From: Terasakiella magnetica
Lineage (GTDB): Bacteria > Pseudomonadota > Alphaproteobacteria > Rhodospirillales > Magnetospirillaceae
Length of the DNA stretch: 64,000 nt
Assembly: GCA_902729415.1 (NCBI GenBank)
Contig: CACVCF010000556.1
Span: forward strand, 62,001-126,000
Direction: 5' to 3'
The notes under the pieces are model-generated. The model saw only the letters and a list, made by a program, of their open reading frames with translations, did no database searches and had not been told where the DNA came from. Each line of letters opens with the position of its first letter. Within the stretch, counting starts at the first letter, position 1. Below are positions 42,919 to 53,000 of this stretch, piece by piece. The position numbers and the translations under genes were made by a program.

Positions 42919-43916
42919 GCCGCCCCCGGAATCTTGACCCGCCCCCGCTCGCGCCACAGCACCTGGGCCATGCCCTCGGCCTCGTCGACGCTGGCGGCGC
43001 GCCCCAGAACCCGCAATGCGATGGCCATGGTACCCGCGATGACGGCGCCAGCGATCTCGTCGGTGTCCTCGCCGCGCCACAGGCCCTTAAGGCGGGACAG
43101 GTCCAGGCCGTCCTCGTGGGCGCGGGTGCCACCGATCAAGGCGGGCCAATCCTCGGCCACAGGCTCGCCGTCAACCAGCGACAGCACCTCGCAGGCCTTT
43201 TCCGGCCGCCGTTCGACCTCACCGCCCTCGCCCTTGAACACCGCCATCAAGCGGTCGCCCAGCAGCCGTGCTGCCGCCTGATGCACCGGAGCGTAATTGG
43301 GATGCGACACGCTGTTGATGGCAGCTCCGGCGTGGAAGGGATTGATCAGCCGCGCGATGGTATGAATGGGCGAACGCAGGCCCAGCAGATGGCGCAGTTC
43401 CATGATGCGATGCAGGGGCGGCGACAGATGCTCCAGCGTCATATAGGCGAAATTATCCGCCGCCAAACGGTCCGCCGCCTGCTCCAGGGATGTGCAGACC
43501 GGCACCCCCAGCGCCGCCAGGGCTTCCGAAGTCCACACCCGCCCGGCGGTATGATGCTCGGAGCCATGCATGAACACCCGGATGCCATGTCCCGCCAGGG
43601 CCAGGGCCGCCAGAACGTAATAGGGAAGCTGACGGCTTTTGCCCGCATAGGACGACCAGTCCAGATCCACCCGCGGCGGGTCGGCGGGAAGGGCGATGGT
43701 TTCGCGGATGGCGGCGGCAAGGCCCGCAGCCTCTTCCGGCGTCTCGGTCTTGACCCGCAGCAGGCAGAGGAAGGCCCCCAACTGCACCGGCTCGACCTCG
43801 CCCGCCAGCACCATGCGGAAGGCGTCTCGGGCCTCGTCAAGAGTCAGCGGCCGCGACAGGCGCGGCCCCTTGCCGAGAATGCGGACATAAGAGGCGAAGG
43901 GATGTTCCTGGGTCAC
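42915..43916 (-). CDS. TrpD2/YbiB-like glycosyltransferase-family protein
   Basis: A 333-residue protein related to anthranilate phosphoribosyltransferase (TrpD) but of the TrpD2/YbiB branch, which binds nucleic acids and lacks proven phosphoribosyltransferase activity. The N-terminal helical bundle (RPLTLDEARDAFRMVLAGEVEPVQLGAFLCLLR) and VFMHGSEHHTAGR are visible. It is first in a coupled pair (4-base overlap) with the DsrN/CobB-like gene, an unexpected partnership. Confidence 0.75.
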   Translation of the reverse strand: MTQEHPFASYVRILGKGPRLSRPLTLDEARDAFRMVLAGEVEPVQLGAFLCLLRVKTETPEEAAGLAAAIRETIALPADPPRVDLDWSSYAGKSRQLPYYVLAALALAGHGIRVFMHGSEHHTAGRVWTSEALAALGVPVCTSLEQAADRLAADNFAYMTLEHLSPPLHRIMELRHLLGLRSPIHTIARLINPFHAGAAINSVSHPNYAPVHQAAARLLGDRLMAVFKGEGGEVERRPEKACEVLSLVDGEPVAEDWPALIGGTRAHEDGLDLSRLKGLWRGEDTDEIAGAVIAGTMAIALRVLGRAASVDEAEGMAQVLWRERGRVKIPGAA

Positions 43917-43991
43917 GGGCAGCCTCGGTCTGGAAAAGACAGGTGATTATCTAATATGCTCCGGCAGCCACAAAGGAAAGGGGTGCTTAGA

Positions 43992-44678
43992 ATGCGTCTG
44001 ACGATCCAATCCGCCTTCGATCGGGCCGCACGCTCCTATGATGCCGGACGGCGGCAGTTGATCCCCTGCTTTGACGATTTCTATGACGCCGCCATCGCCC
44101 TGGTAACCGAAACTGCGCCACCCGCCGCCCGTATCCTCGACCTGGGGGCGGGAACAGGGCTGCTGTCGGCCTTGGTGATGGACAGCCTGCCCCAGGCCCA
44201 ACTCACCCTTACCGATCTGTCAGAAGGCATGCTGGAGCGCGCCCGCGAGCGCTTTGCCGCCTGTGGGGAAAGGGTGGTGTTCCGGGTGATGGATCATCTC
44301 GCCCTGGCCGACGAACAGAGCTTTGACGTGGTGATGTCGGGGCTGTCGATCCACCATCTGGACGATGACGGCAAACAGGCGCTTTACGCCGCCGCCACCC
44401 GCGCCCTGAAACCGGGTGGGCGGTTCGTCAATGCTGATCAGGTCTTGGGCGACACCCCGGAGATGGAGGCGCGCTATTGGACCTTGTGGCATCAAGCGGT
44501 GCTGGCCAGCGGCCTGGCCGCCGACGAGATCGCCGCCGCCATCGAGCGCCAGAAGCTGGACCGCCGCACCCCCCTGGAGCCGCAACTGGCCTGGCTGCGC
44601 CAAGCGGGACTGTCCCAGGTGGAGTGCCGCTACAAGAATATCAGCTTTGCGGTCATGGGGGGCGTCAGGGCGGCGTAA
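43992..44678 (+). CDS. Class I SAM-dependent methyltransferase
   Basis: A 228-residue methyltransferase with motif I in ARILDLGAGTGLLSALV, a post-I acidic residue in LTLTDLSEGML, and later motifs VVMSGLSIHHLDDDGK and LKPGGRFVNADQV. The ATG at 43992 is preceded by AAAGGGG; the frame is also open to an upstream ATG at 43956. The substrate is unknown. It is convergent with the next gene, overlapping it by 14 bases. Confidence 0.75.
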   Translation: MRLTIQSAFDRAARSYDAGRRQLIPCFDDFYDAAIALVTETAPPAARILDLGAGTGLLSALVMDSLPQAQLTLTDLSEGMLERARERFAACGERVVFRVMDHLALADEQSFDVVMSGLSIHHLDDDGKQALYAAATRALKPGGRFVNADQVLGDTPEMEARYWTLWHQAVLASGLAADEIAAAIERQKLDRRTPLEPQLAWLRQAGLSQVECRYKNISFAVMGGVRAA

Positions 44679-45540
44679 GCGCGGGCTTGGTCACCACGCA
44701 CACCGACGCGATGGATGAAGTGTCGTCCAGGGGACCGAACATGTCGGTCGAGATGGCCTCGATCTCGACCAGACCGGCGGCCTGCGCGTCGAGAAGCTTC
44801 TGAAAGAAATTCAGGTTCCACCGCCTCTCCCGCGCGGTGTCCCTCTGATCAAGGCTGATCTTGTCATTGGACGGATTGATCTGAAAGCCGACAGGTTCGA
44901 CGAACACGCACGTCACCTCCCCCGGGATCTTCGCCAGTTCGGCAAAGAAAGAATCCTGAAGGGCATCGACGAACATCAGCGACCACGAGGTGAACAGCAG
45001 AATACGGCTAAAACCGTGGACGGGGGAAAAGCACGGATTGGCGAAATCAAAGGCGGCGACGTCAAGGCTCATATCCGGCACAAGCCGCGACAGCTTGGCC
45101 GTGATCCGCCGCCCCGCTGCCGTCGGTTCGGCGGCGATATAGCGGAGATCCTTGGCGCCGCCGCCCAGAAACATCTCGAACAGCCGCTTGCCGTAACCGG
45201 CGCCAAGCTCGATGACGCAATCCTTGTCGGCGGCGAAATCGTTCAGCATCCCCGCCATGTCAAACCTATAATGGGGGGGAGCTTCGATGGTCTTGCCGAA
45301 GGCGACGATGCCGCCGCGGCGCTCGAACTTATCCAGCGCGGTCCCGGTGTCGGCCTCGGCCGTCGAGACATGGATGACCCAGGCGCCGTTCTCCTGAGTT
45401 TGAAATATCTGGTGGCAGGCCTCGAACCGGGTGTAGAGGGCGATGACCCGCGGCAGCGACGTTTCCGAAGCCAGCAGGTCGTCAAAGACCGCTTCCCGCG
45501 TCCTCCATATCCGTTCGTAGAGTCCGACCCAATGCTGCAT
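44665..45540 (-). CDS. Putative SAM-dependent methyltransferase, uncharacterised
   Basis: A 291-residue protein of unknown function. A glycine-rich motif (DCVIELGAGYGKRLFEMF) resembles SAM-binding motif I, followed by YIAAEPTAAGRRI where an acidic residue would bind SAM ribose. The N-terminal about 100 residues form a helical region. The ATG at 45540 has GGAGG 8 bases upstream and is preferred over an upstream GTG at 45573. The family and substrate are not recognised. Confidence 0.6.
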   Translation of the reverse strand: MQHWVGLYERIWRTREAVFDDLLASETSLPRVIALYTRFEACHQIFQTQENGAWVIHVSTAEADTGTALDKFERRGGIVAFGKTIEAPPHYRFDMAGMLNDFAADKDCVIELGAGYGKRLFEMFLGGGAKDLRYIAAEPTAAGRRITAKLSRLVPDMSLDVAAFDFANPCFSPVHGFSRILLFTSWSLMFVDALQDSFFAELAKIPGEVTCVFVEPVGFQINPSNDKISLDQRDTARERRWNLNFFQKLLDAQAAGLVEIEAISTDMFGPLDDTSSIASVCVVTKPALTPP

Positions 45541-45593
45541 GCCCCAAGCCTCCAATCCAACGGCAAATACCACCGAATTGGCCCGCAGGATCC

Positions 45594-46166
45594 TTAAGCG
45601 TGCCCGGCTTCGGCTGAAAGCAGCCCGACATCAATACCAAGGCGGTGGATGGCGTCCTGATATTTGTGTTCCATATCCGAACCGAACAGCAATTCGGGGT
45701 CGGCGGGCACGTTGAGCCAGGAATTTTCGCGGATCTCGGCGTCCAGTTGGCCCGAATCCCATCCGGCATAGCCCAGGGCCAGCAGACATTGACGAGGGCC
45801 GTTGCCTTCGGCGATAGCGCGCAGCACATCCACCGTGGCGGTCAGCGCCACCCCGTCAGCCACCACCAGGGTGTTTTCCTGGCGATAATCGTCGGAGTGA
45901 AGCACGAAACCCCGCCCCTCCTCCACCGGGCCGCCGAAATGAATTCGAACGTCGTCACAGGCGGGCGTGGCCGGTATGTTCAACTGCCCCAGCAACTGGG
46001 GAAAGCTGATACCGCCCATCAGACGGTTGACCACGATGCCCATGGCGCCGTCGGCGTTGTGGGCACACAAATAGACCACCGCGCGGGCAAAACGTTCGTC
46101 TTGCATCTGCGGCATGGCGACAATGATTTGTCCGGCGAGATAGCCGGTAGTTTTCTGCATGGGCAT
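45594..46166 (-). CDS. YqgE/AlgH family protein
   Basis: A 190-residue protein of the UPF0301 (YqgE/AlgH) family. Family motifs are YLAGQIIVAMPQMQDERFARAVVYLCAHN, GAMGIVVNR, the GGPVEEGRGFVLH loop and LLALGYAGWDSGQLDAEI. The biochemical role is not settled; in Pseudomonas it was linked to alginate regulation. The start at 46166 (or 46160) gives the usual length. It is divergent from the DsbD-family gene. Confidence 0.9.
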   Translation of the reverse strand: MPMQKTTGYLAGQIIVAMPQMQDERFARAVVYLCAHNADGAMGIVVNRLMGGISFPQLLGQLNIPATPACDDVRIHFGGPVEEGRGFVLHSDDYRQENTLVVADGVALTATVDVLRAIAEGNGPRQCLLALGYAGWDSGQLDAEIRENSWLNVPADPELLFGSDMEHKYQDAIHRLGIDVGLLSAEAGHA

Positions 46167-46289
46167 GACCCTGGAATATTCCGGTCTGGCACGGAATGCA
46201 AGCCGGGAAGGAGGAATACGCGTCCCGATCATTGACAGCGGCGGGGCGGGGGTGCTGTTGTTCCCCGCTCGCGGACAGGATGGACGGCA

Positions 46290-48392
46290 ATGACGGCAGG
46301 CATAATACGGATGGCGATGGCGGCGGTCGGGTTTGTGGCGGCGCTGGCCTTGGCTCCGGCATGGGCCACCGAACCCGGCGCTTCTGATTGGGTGAGAAGC
46401 GAGGCGGGCGAAGTCCGTCTGATCGCCGCCGCCGCCAGTATCGCCCCGTCGCAACCCTTGAAACTCGGCCTTCAATTCAGAATGCAGCCGGGCTGGAAGA
46501 TCTATTGGCGCAGCCCCGGCGATGCCGGATACCCGCCGCGCATTGATTGGAATGGATCGGACAATCTGGGCCAACCAGTGATCCGCTGGCCCGCTCCCCA
46601 CCGCTTCGTGCTGTCGGGGCTTCAAAACCACGGCTATACCGGCGAAGTGGTGCTGCCGCTGGATGTCACACCCCCCAATCCCGGCCGGCCGGTCCGCATC
46701 ACCGCGGCGGTGGAGTTCCTGGCCTGCGCCCAGGTCTGCGTCCCCCAGCATGCCGACCTCACCTTGAACCTGGAGGCGGGGACGGGAGCGCCGTCCGCCT
46801 TCGCCCACGATATCGGCCGCTTCAGCGCCCTGGTTCCCGGCGATGGCCTGCGCCACGGCCTGACCCTGGAAAGCGTCGAGGCGGTGGATAACGCCCTGCT
46901 GCGCCTCAGTCTCGTCAGTACCGAGACCTGGACCGACCCCGATGCCTTTGTGGAATCCGAAGACAGCGCCGCCTTCGAACAACCCCGCGTCACCTTGTCC
47001 CCCGACCGCAGGCGGGCGATGATCGAAATCCCGGTGGCCCCCAACACTGCCGCCAAGCCGCTGGCGGGGACGCCGCTGGTCATCACCGTGGTGGACGGCA
47101 TGCGCGCGCTGGAGGCCAAGACCAGCCCGGTTCCCGGTACCAAGGCTCCTCCGTCCAGCCACGACGCCTCACTGCTGCTCATGCTGGCAGTGGCGCTGCT
47201 GGGCGGCCTGATCTTGAACCTGATGCCCTGCGTCCTGCCGGTGCTGTCCATCAAGATCATCGGTGTTCTCGGCCATGGCGGCGGCGAGCGCCGCCATGTG
47301 CGCGCCAGCTTCCTGGCATCCTCGGCAGGGATCGTGGTGTCGTTCCTGGCCCTGGCAGCACTGGCCATCGCCGTTCGCCAGGCGGGGGCGGCGGTGGGCT
47401 GGGGCATCCAGTTCCAGCAGCCGGGCTTCCTCGCCGCCATGGTGGTGCTGCTCAGCCTGTTCGCCGCCAATCTGTGGGGACTGTTCGAGATTCCAGTACC
47501 CGGCTGGTTGCTCAACCGTGGCCAAGGCGGCGTGCCCCACCACACCTTGCTGGGCCATTTCCTGTCGGGAGCCTTCGCCACCCTGCTGGCGACACCGTGC
47601 TCGGCCCCTTTCCTCGGCACCGCCATCGGCTTTGCCCTGGCGCGGGGCGCGCTGGAAATCGTCGCCATCTTCGGCGCCCTGGGCCTAGGCATGGCGCTTC
47701 CCTTCCTGGCGGTGGCGCTGTGGCCCGACTTTGCCTTGAAGATGCCCAAGCCTGGACGCTGGATGGTCCGGGTACGCTCGCTGATGGGGGTGGCGCTGGC
47801 CGCGACCGGGCTTTGGCTGCTCAGCGTGCTGGCGGCCCAGGTCGGCATCCTTGCCGCCGGAATTTCAGGCGGCAGCATGGCCGCCGCCATTACCATCCTG
47901 GCCCTGCGCCCCCGCATGCCCGCCACGGCCAAAGGAGCCGTCAACATCTGCGTCCTGGCTTTGGCCGGGCTGGCGCTGGGGGCGCCCTTCCATGGTGAGA
48001 CCGCCCGGGGCGAGAGCGGCAAGGGTGGCGGTCTCGTCCCCTGGATCGCCTTCGATCAAGCCGCGCTGCCCGGTCTGGTGGCCGAAGGCAAGGTGGTATT
48101 CGTCGACGTCACCGCCGATTGGTGCATCACCTGCAAGGTCAACAAGGCGGCGGTGGTTGAACGGGGCGAAGTGGCACGGCGGCTGGCTGCGCCCTCGGCC
48201 GTCGCCATGCGGGCCGACTGGACCAAACCCGACGAGGCTATCTCGCGCTATCTGGCGGGGTTTGGCCGCTATGGTATTCCGTTCAACGTGGTCTATGGCC
48301 CCGCCGCGCCCGATGGAGTGACGCTGTCGGAATTACTATCTGAATCCGAGGTACTGGCCGCCCTCGACAAGGCGGCAGGCATCGGCCGCTAA
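46290..48392 (+). CDS. DsbD-family thiol:disulfide interchange protein (ScsB/DipZ type)
   Basis: A 700-residue membrane protein that moves reducing equivalents from cytoplasmic thioredoxin to the periplasm. A signal peptide (MAAVGFVAALALAPAWA) is followed by a periplasmic N-terminal domain with a Cys pair (ACAQVCVPQ). An eight-helix core with the essential Cys in LMPCVLP and TPCSAPF comes next, then a C-terminal thioredoxin-like domain with WCITCK. The large, Ala-rich N-domain fits the ScsB subgroup. A strong bidirectional terminator follows within 4 bases. Confidence 0.9.
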   Translation: MTAGIIRMAMAAVGFVAALALAPAWATEPGASDWVRSEAGEVRLIAAAASIAPSQPLKLGLQFRMQPGWKIYWRSPGDAGYPPRIDWNGSDNLGQPVIRWPAPHRFVLSGLQNHGYTGEVVLPLDVTPPNPGRPVRITAAVEFLACAQVCVPQHADLTLNLEAGTGAPSAFAHDIGRFSALVPGDGLRHGLTLESVEAVDNALLRLSLVSTETWTDPDAFVESEDSAAFEQPRVTLSPDRRRAMIEIPVAPNTAAKPLAGTPLVITVVDGMRALEAKTSPVPGTKAPPSSHDASLLLMLAVALLGGLILNLMPCVLPVLSIKIIGVLGHGGGERRHVRASFLASSAGIVVSFLALAALAIAVRQAGAAVGWGIQFQQPGFLAAMVVLLSLFAANLWGLFEIPVPGWLLNRGQGGVPHHTLLGHFLSGAFATLLATPCSAPFLGTAIGFALARGALEIVAIFGALGLGMALPFLAVALWPDFALKMPKPGRWMVRVRSLMGVALAATGLWLLSVLAAQVGILAAGISGGSMAAAITILALRPRMPATAKGAVNICVLALAGLALGAPFHGETARGESGKGGGLVPWIAFDQAALPGLVAEGKVVFVDVTADWCITCKVNKAAVVERGEVARRLAAPSAVAMRADWTKPDEAISRYLAGFGRYGIPFNVVYGPAAPDGVTLSELLSESEVLAALDKAAGIGR

Positions 48393-48395
48393 CAA

Positions 48396-48425
48396 AAAGC
48401 CCCCCGCGGGAAAGCGGGGGGCTTT
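48396..48425. terminator. Strong bidirectional intrinsic terminator
   Basis: AAAGCCCCCCGC (48396-48407) pairs perfectly with GCGGGGGGCTTT (48414-48425) around a 6-base loop. Flanking A and T tracts make it rho-independent for the DsbD-family gene and also for the convergent universal-stress gene. Confidence 0.93.
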
Positions 48426-48445
48426 GTCGTCAAGCGGCAGAAGAC

Positions 48446-49255
48446 TCAGCAGCTGAACAGCACCGGAATCCTCATATGTTCGAGGATATGCCGGGTTCCG
48501 GCGCCGGTCTTGCCGCCAAAGGACAGGGCCTTGCCCACATGGGCGCCGATAGCGAGAAGATCGGCATCCATGTCGTAGCAACGCGACAACAGCGAATCCA
48601 TCACCCCCAGCCCCTCGGTCAACACTCGTTCGCCGGTCACCGCCAGACCATGGGCCTTCAAATGGTCGATGATGTCCACCTGGGGCGTGGTCTCGTCCTT
48701 GGGCATGAAGCCGCGTACGGTAGAGACCAAAATCTCTTCCGCCCCCGCGACATAGGGCAGACAGTCATGCAGCGCGCGCGCCGCTTCCTTGCCCGAACGC
48801 CAGCCGATCACCACCCGGCGGCCGACCGGAGTGGGCGTGCCTTCGGTGGGAACCACCAGCACCGGGCGTCCACCACCCAAAATCACCTTATCGACAAAGG
48901 CGGACGGCAGCCGCTTGCCATAGGCCTTGGGCTGGGACAGCACTACCAGATCGACATAGTGGGAACAAAACACCACTTCGCCCAGGATATCGGCGTCGGT
49001 ACCGTGAATGACCTGCCACCATTTGGTTCTAAGCCCGGTGGCGGCGGCCTCGAACATGCGGCGCGCTTCGCCAGCCGCGGCCAACAGACCCTCGCTGGGC
49101 TGATGCGCCACCATCGCCGAGGGATCGATTTCCTTGCGGGCGAACAGACCGATCAACCGCGCATCATGGCGTTTCGCCAGATCGACCGCGATGGCCAGAG
49201 TATTTTTCTCAGCTGCGTCCCCAGTGATGTGGACGAGAATATCCTTGACCGTCAT
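48446..49255 (-). CDS. Universal stress protein, two tandem domains
   Basis: A 269-residue cytoplasmic protein of two UspA folds. The first begins MTVKDILVHITGD, and the second spans about residues 150-269 with VVIGWRSGKEAARALHDCLPY and a GAHVGKALSFGGKTGAGTRHIL stretch close to the G-x2-G-x9-G-(S/T) ATP-binding motif. UspA proteins aid survival under stress, often responding to ATP. The ATG at 49255 is the start; longer in-frame options exist upstream. Confidence 0.85.
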   Translation of the reverse strand: MTVKDILVHITGDAAEKNTLAIAVDLAKRHDARLIGLFARKEIDPSAMVAHQPSEGLLAAAGEARRMFEAAATGLRTKWWQVIHGTDADILGEVVFCSHYVDLVVLSQPKAYGKRLPSAFVDKVILGGGRPVLVVPTEGTPTPVGRRVVIGWRSGKEAARALHDCLPYVAGAEEILVSTVRGFMPKDETTPQVDIIDHLKAHGLAVTGERVLTEGLGVMDSLLSRCYDMDADLLAIGAHVGKALSFGGKTGAGTRHILEHMRIPVLFSC

Positions 49256-49367
49256 GGACCCCACCCTGCTCTCGGATTGATATTGGTGCGTTTCCGAACA
49301 CCCCAGTTCACCGCCGGAAGGCTTGGGCGTCAAGTAAAATTACGCAATTCGGTATCAGTTTACTGGA

Positions 49368-50051
49368 TTAAGCCGGGTTCCAGCCACAGACCGCCAGGGC
49401 GGCCTGCATGTGTTCGGGTGGCGGGGCCTGGGCGGAAATCGGCGGCTTCCCGGCATGAAACGGCACGGTGATGGCGCGCGAATGCAGCAACAGCCGCTCA
49501 CCCGCCAGGGTTCCGGTTCCCCGGCCATAGATAAAGTCGCCCACCAGGGGATGACCGATGGCGGCGCAGTGGGCGCGGATTTGATGGGTCCGTCCAGTCA
49601 AGGGGCGGCATTCCAGCCAGGACAGCCGCCCGTCGCTGCCCAAAAGGCTCCATTCGGTAACCGAGGCCAAGCCACCACGATCCACCTCCATGGCCCAGCC
49701 GAACTTGCGCTCGCGCTTTTTCAGGGCGAAGTCGATGGTGCCGCCCTGCTGGCGAGGCCTGCCCACCACCACCGCCCAATAGACCTTGTCCACCTGCCCT
49801 TGAGCGAACATCTCGCCCAAGCGGGCCAGGGCCTTCCTGTGGCGCCCCAGCACCAGACAGCCAGAGGTGTCCTTATCCAGACGATGGGCCAGTTCCGGCG
49901 CCCGCCCCAGGCCGAAGCGCAAGGATTCGAGGTAAAGCCCGAGATGGTCGCCGCCCTTCGGCCCCTCATGCACCGCCAGACCGGCGGGCTTGTCGATGAT
50001 CAGCACCGCCGCATCGCGGTACAGCACCCGTGCGGCGAGATCAAGGCTCAT
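49368..50051 (-). CDS. RluA-family pseudouridine synthase
   Basis: A 227-residue enzyme that isomerises uridine to pseudouridine in RNA. The catalytic motif HRLDKDTSGCLVLG has the essential Asp (in HRLDKDTSG). Later motifs are WLECRPLTGRTHQIRAHCAAIGHPLVGD. It lacks an S4 RNA-binding domain, so it resembles RluA (23S rRNA and tRNA) or the tRNA TruC type; the target is not decidable. It overlaps the upstream RND gene by 4 bases. Confidence 0.87.
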   Translation of the reverse strand: MSLDLAARVLYRDAAVLIIDKPAGLAVHEGPKGGDHLGLYLESLRFGLGRAPELAHRLDKDTSGCLVLGRHRKALARLGEMFAQGQVDKVYWAVVVGRPRQQGGTIDFALKKRERKFGWAMEVDRGGLASVTEWSLLGSDGRLSWLECRPLTGRTHQIRAHCAAIGHPLVGDFIYGRGTGTLAGERLLLHSRAITVPFHAGKPPISAQAPPPEHMQAALAVCGWNPA

Positions 50052-53000
50052 TCCGCCGCCTCACGCTCAGCCACCGGAACCAGATGCAGACGGGTACGCT
50101 CGGCGGCGATCAGGGTATAGATCGTCGGCAGCACGAACAGGGTGAACAAGGTGCCGATAGACATACCCGCCACGATCACCACCGCGATGGAAAAGCGCGA
50201 CGCCGCCCCCGCTCCACTGGCGAACAGCAACGGGATCAGCCCGGCCACCATGGCCGCCGTGGTCATCAGAATGGGACGCAGCCGCAAGCCTGCAGCGATC
50301 TTGACCGCGTCAAGCCGCGACAGGCCATCCTTCTCCTGACGCTCACGCGCCACCTCGCAGATCAAGATGCCGTGCTTGGTGATCAGACCGATCAGGGTGA
50401 CCAGCCCCACCTGGGTGTAGATGTTCATGGACGACACGCCCAAGGCCAGCGGGATCAGGGCGCCGCACATGGACAAAGGCACCGAGACCATGATCACCAG
50501 GGGATCACGGTAGCTTTCGAACTGGGCCGCCAGCACCAGAAAGATCACCACCAGGGCGAAGACGAAGGTAAGGATGAGGGCGTTGCCCTCTTGCATGTAT
50601 TGCCGCGACTGCCCTGCGTAATCCACGGTGGCGCCCTTGGGCAGAACCTCGGACGCGGCCTGCTGCAATACTCCCAGCGCCTGGCCCAAAGTCACCCCCG
50701 GCATGGGAAAGGCCTGGATGGTGATGGCGTTGAGCTGATTGAACTGGTTGAGCGATACCGGACGCACCCCGTGGCCCTGGCTGACCAGCGACGATAGCGG
50801 AATCGGCGTACCGTCGCCGCCACGGATATGGAAGCGGCCCAGTTGGGCGGGATCGAGACGGAACTCACGCGGCACCTGGGGAATGACCTGATAGGACCGG
50901 CCCTGGAGGTTGACCAGATTGACATAGTTGCCGCCGGTCATGGTGCCCAGGGCATCGCCGATCTGCTGCATGGAAATGCCATAGGCGGCGGCCTTGTCGC
51001 GGTCGATCTCCAGCCGCGTCTGCGGGCTTTCGAACTTCAGATCGGCGTCGATGAAGGCGAACATGCCCGAGGCACGGGCACGGCGCAGCATCTCGTCTTG
51101 CAATTCATTGAGCTGACCATAATCGGATACCGCCGAGACCACGAACTGTACCGGCAGGCCATCAACACCGGGCAAGGGCGGCGGCGGAAACACCGAGGCC
51201 TTGACGCCCGAAACCTCGTTCAAGGCCATCTGGAAGGCGGCGGTCAATTCCTTGGCTGCGCGCTTGCGGCTTTCCCAGCCGGTCAGGGTCACACCGCCAA
51301 AGCCGTTGCTGGGTGCGCCAAAGCCGTTGATGAGGAAGGTGTCCTTGGCCTCGGGGAATTCGCGCAGCTTGTGGTCGATTTGATGTGAAAACGCCTCCAT
51401 GAAATCGGTATTGACCGAGGCCGGGCCGTTATAGGCGGTAAAGATTACGCCCTGATCCTCTTCCGGCGCCAGTTCGGTGGGCACCGCCATGAACAGGAAG
51501 GGCAGACTGCCCAGAACGATGACGGCGAAGACTAAGGTAGTGGGGCGATCGGCCAAAGACGCCGCCAGCCAGCGCTCGTAAGTCGCCCGCACCCGGTCGA
51601 AGGTGCGGTCTATCATGGCGGGCAGGCCGGTCTTGTCCTCGTCATGGCGCAGAATTTTCGAACACATCATGGGCGAGAGCGTCAGCGCCACCACCCCCGA
51701 CACCACCACCGCACCGGCCAGGGTCAGGGCGAATTCCTTGAACAGCGATCCGGTCAGCCCGCCCATGAAGGCGATGGGAGCATAGACCGCAGCCAGGGTG
51801 ATGGTCATGGAAATCACCGGCCCTGCGATTTCGCGGGTGCCTACCAGCGCCGCCTGCACCGGCGATAGCCCGTCCTCGATATGACGATGGACGTTTTCCA
51901 CCACCACGATGGCGTCGTCCACCACCAGACCGATGGCCAGCACCATGGCCAGCAAGGTCAGAAGGTTAATGGAGAAGCCCAAGGCCAGCAGCAGCATCGC
52001 CACCCCCACCAGTGACAGCGGCACCGTCACCACCGGAATGGCCACCGACCGGGCGGAACCCATGAAGCAGAAGATCACCACCATGACGATTACCGCTGCC
52101 TCGGCGATGGTCTTGGCCACCTCGTAAATGGCGGCTTCGATGAACAAGGTGGAATCATAGGCCACTTTGGCGGTGAGGCCGGGAGGCAACTGGGCCTGCA
52201 ACGCGGGCAGGGCCTCTTCGCGCACCTGACGGATCACGGTCAGGGGATTGGCCTCGGGCGTGGTGTAGACACCGACGAAAATGGCACGGTCGCCGCTGGC
52301 GAACACGCTCATATCATCGTTCTCCGGCCCCAGCTTGACCTCGGCCACGTCGCCCAGGCGAACCAGCCGCGCGCCGTCATGCTTGATCACCAGTTGGCGG
52401 AACTCGTCGACGCTTTTGAGGTCGGTGCTGACCTGGGTGCTGACCACGTCGTAGGAGCCCTTGGTCGAGCCCGCCGCCGAGGTGAAGTTGTTGCCGGTCA
52501 GCGCCGTCTTGAGGTCGTCGGCCCCCATGCCGTGCTGGGCCAGCTTTTCCGGATCGATCCAGACCCGCATGGAGAATTTCTGGCCGCCGAACACTTCCGG
52601 ATTGGCGACGCCGGGCACCGCCGCCAGCTTGGGCTGGACCACCCGCATGACGTAATCGGTGATCTGCTGCTGGCTGAGGCGGTCGGAGGAGAATGCCAGA
52701 TAGGCCGAGGCGAAGGACTGGCCGGTCTCCTTCTTGATGATCGGATCGTTGATGCCGCGCGGCAGCACCGAGCGCACCTCGTTGGCCTTGCTCATGACCT
52801 CCGTCATAGCGGCCTCGGGGTCTTCGTTGAGACGGACAAATGCCTTGATCTCAGACATGCCCTGAAGCGAGCGCGAGGTCAGGTAATCGATGCCCTCGGC
52901 GGTCGCCACCGCCTTTTGCAGCGGCTGGGTGACAAAGCCCTGGATCAGTTCGGAATCGGCGCCGGGAAAGATGGTGGTGATGGTGATCACCGTGTTGGTC

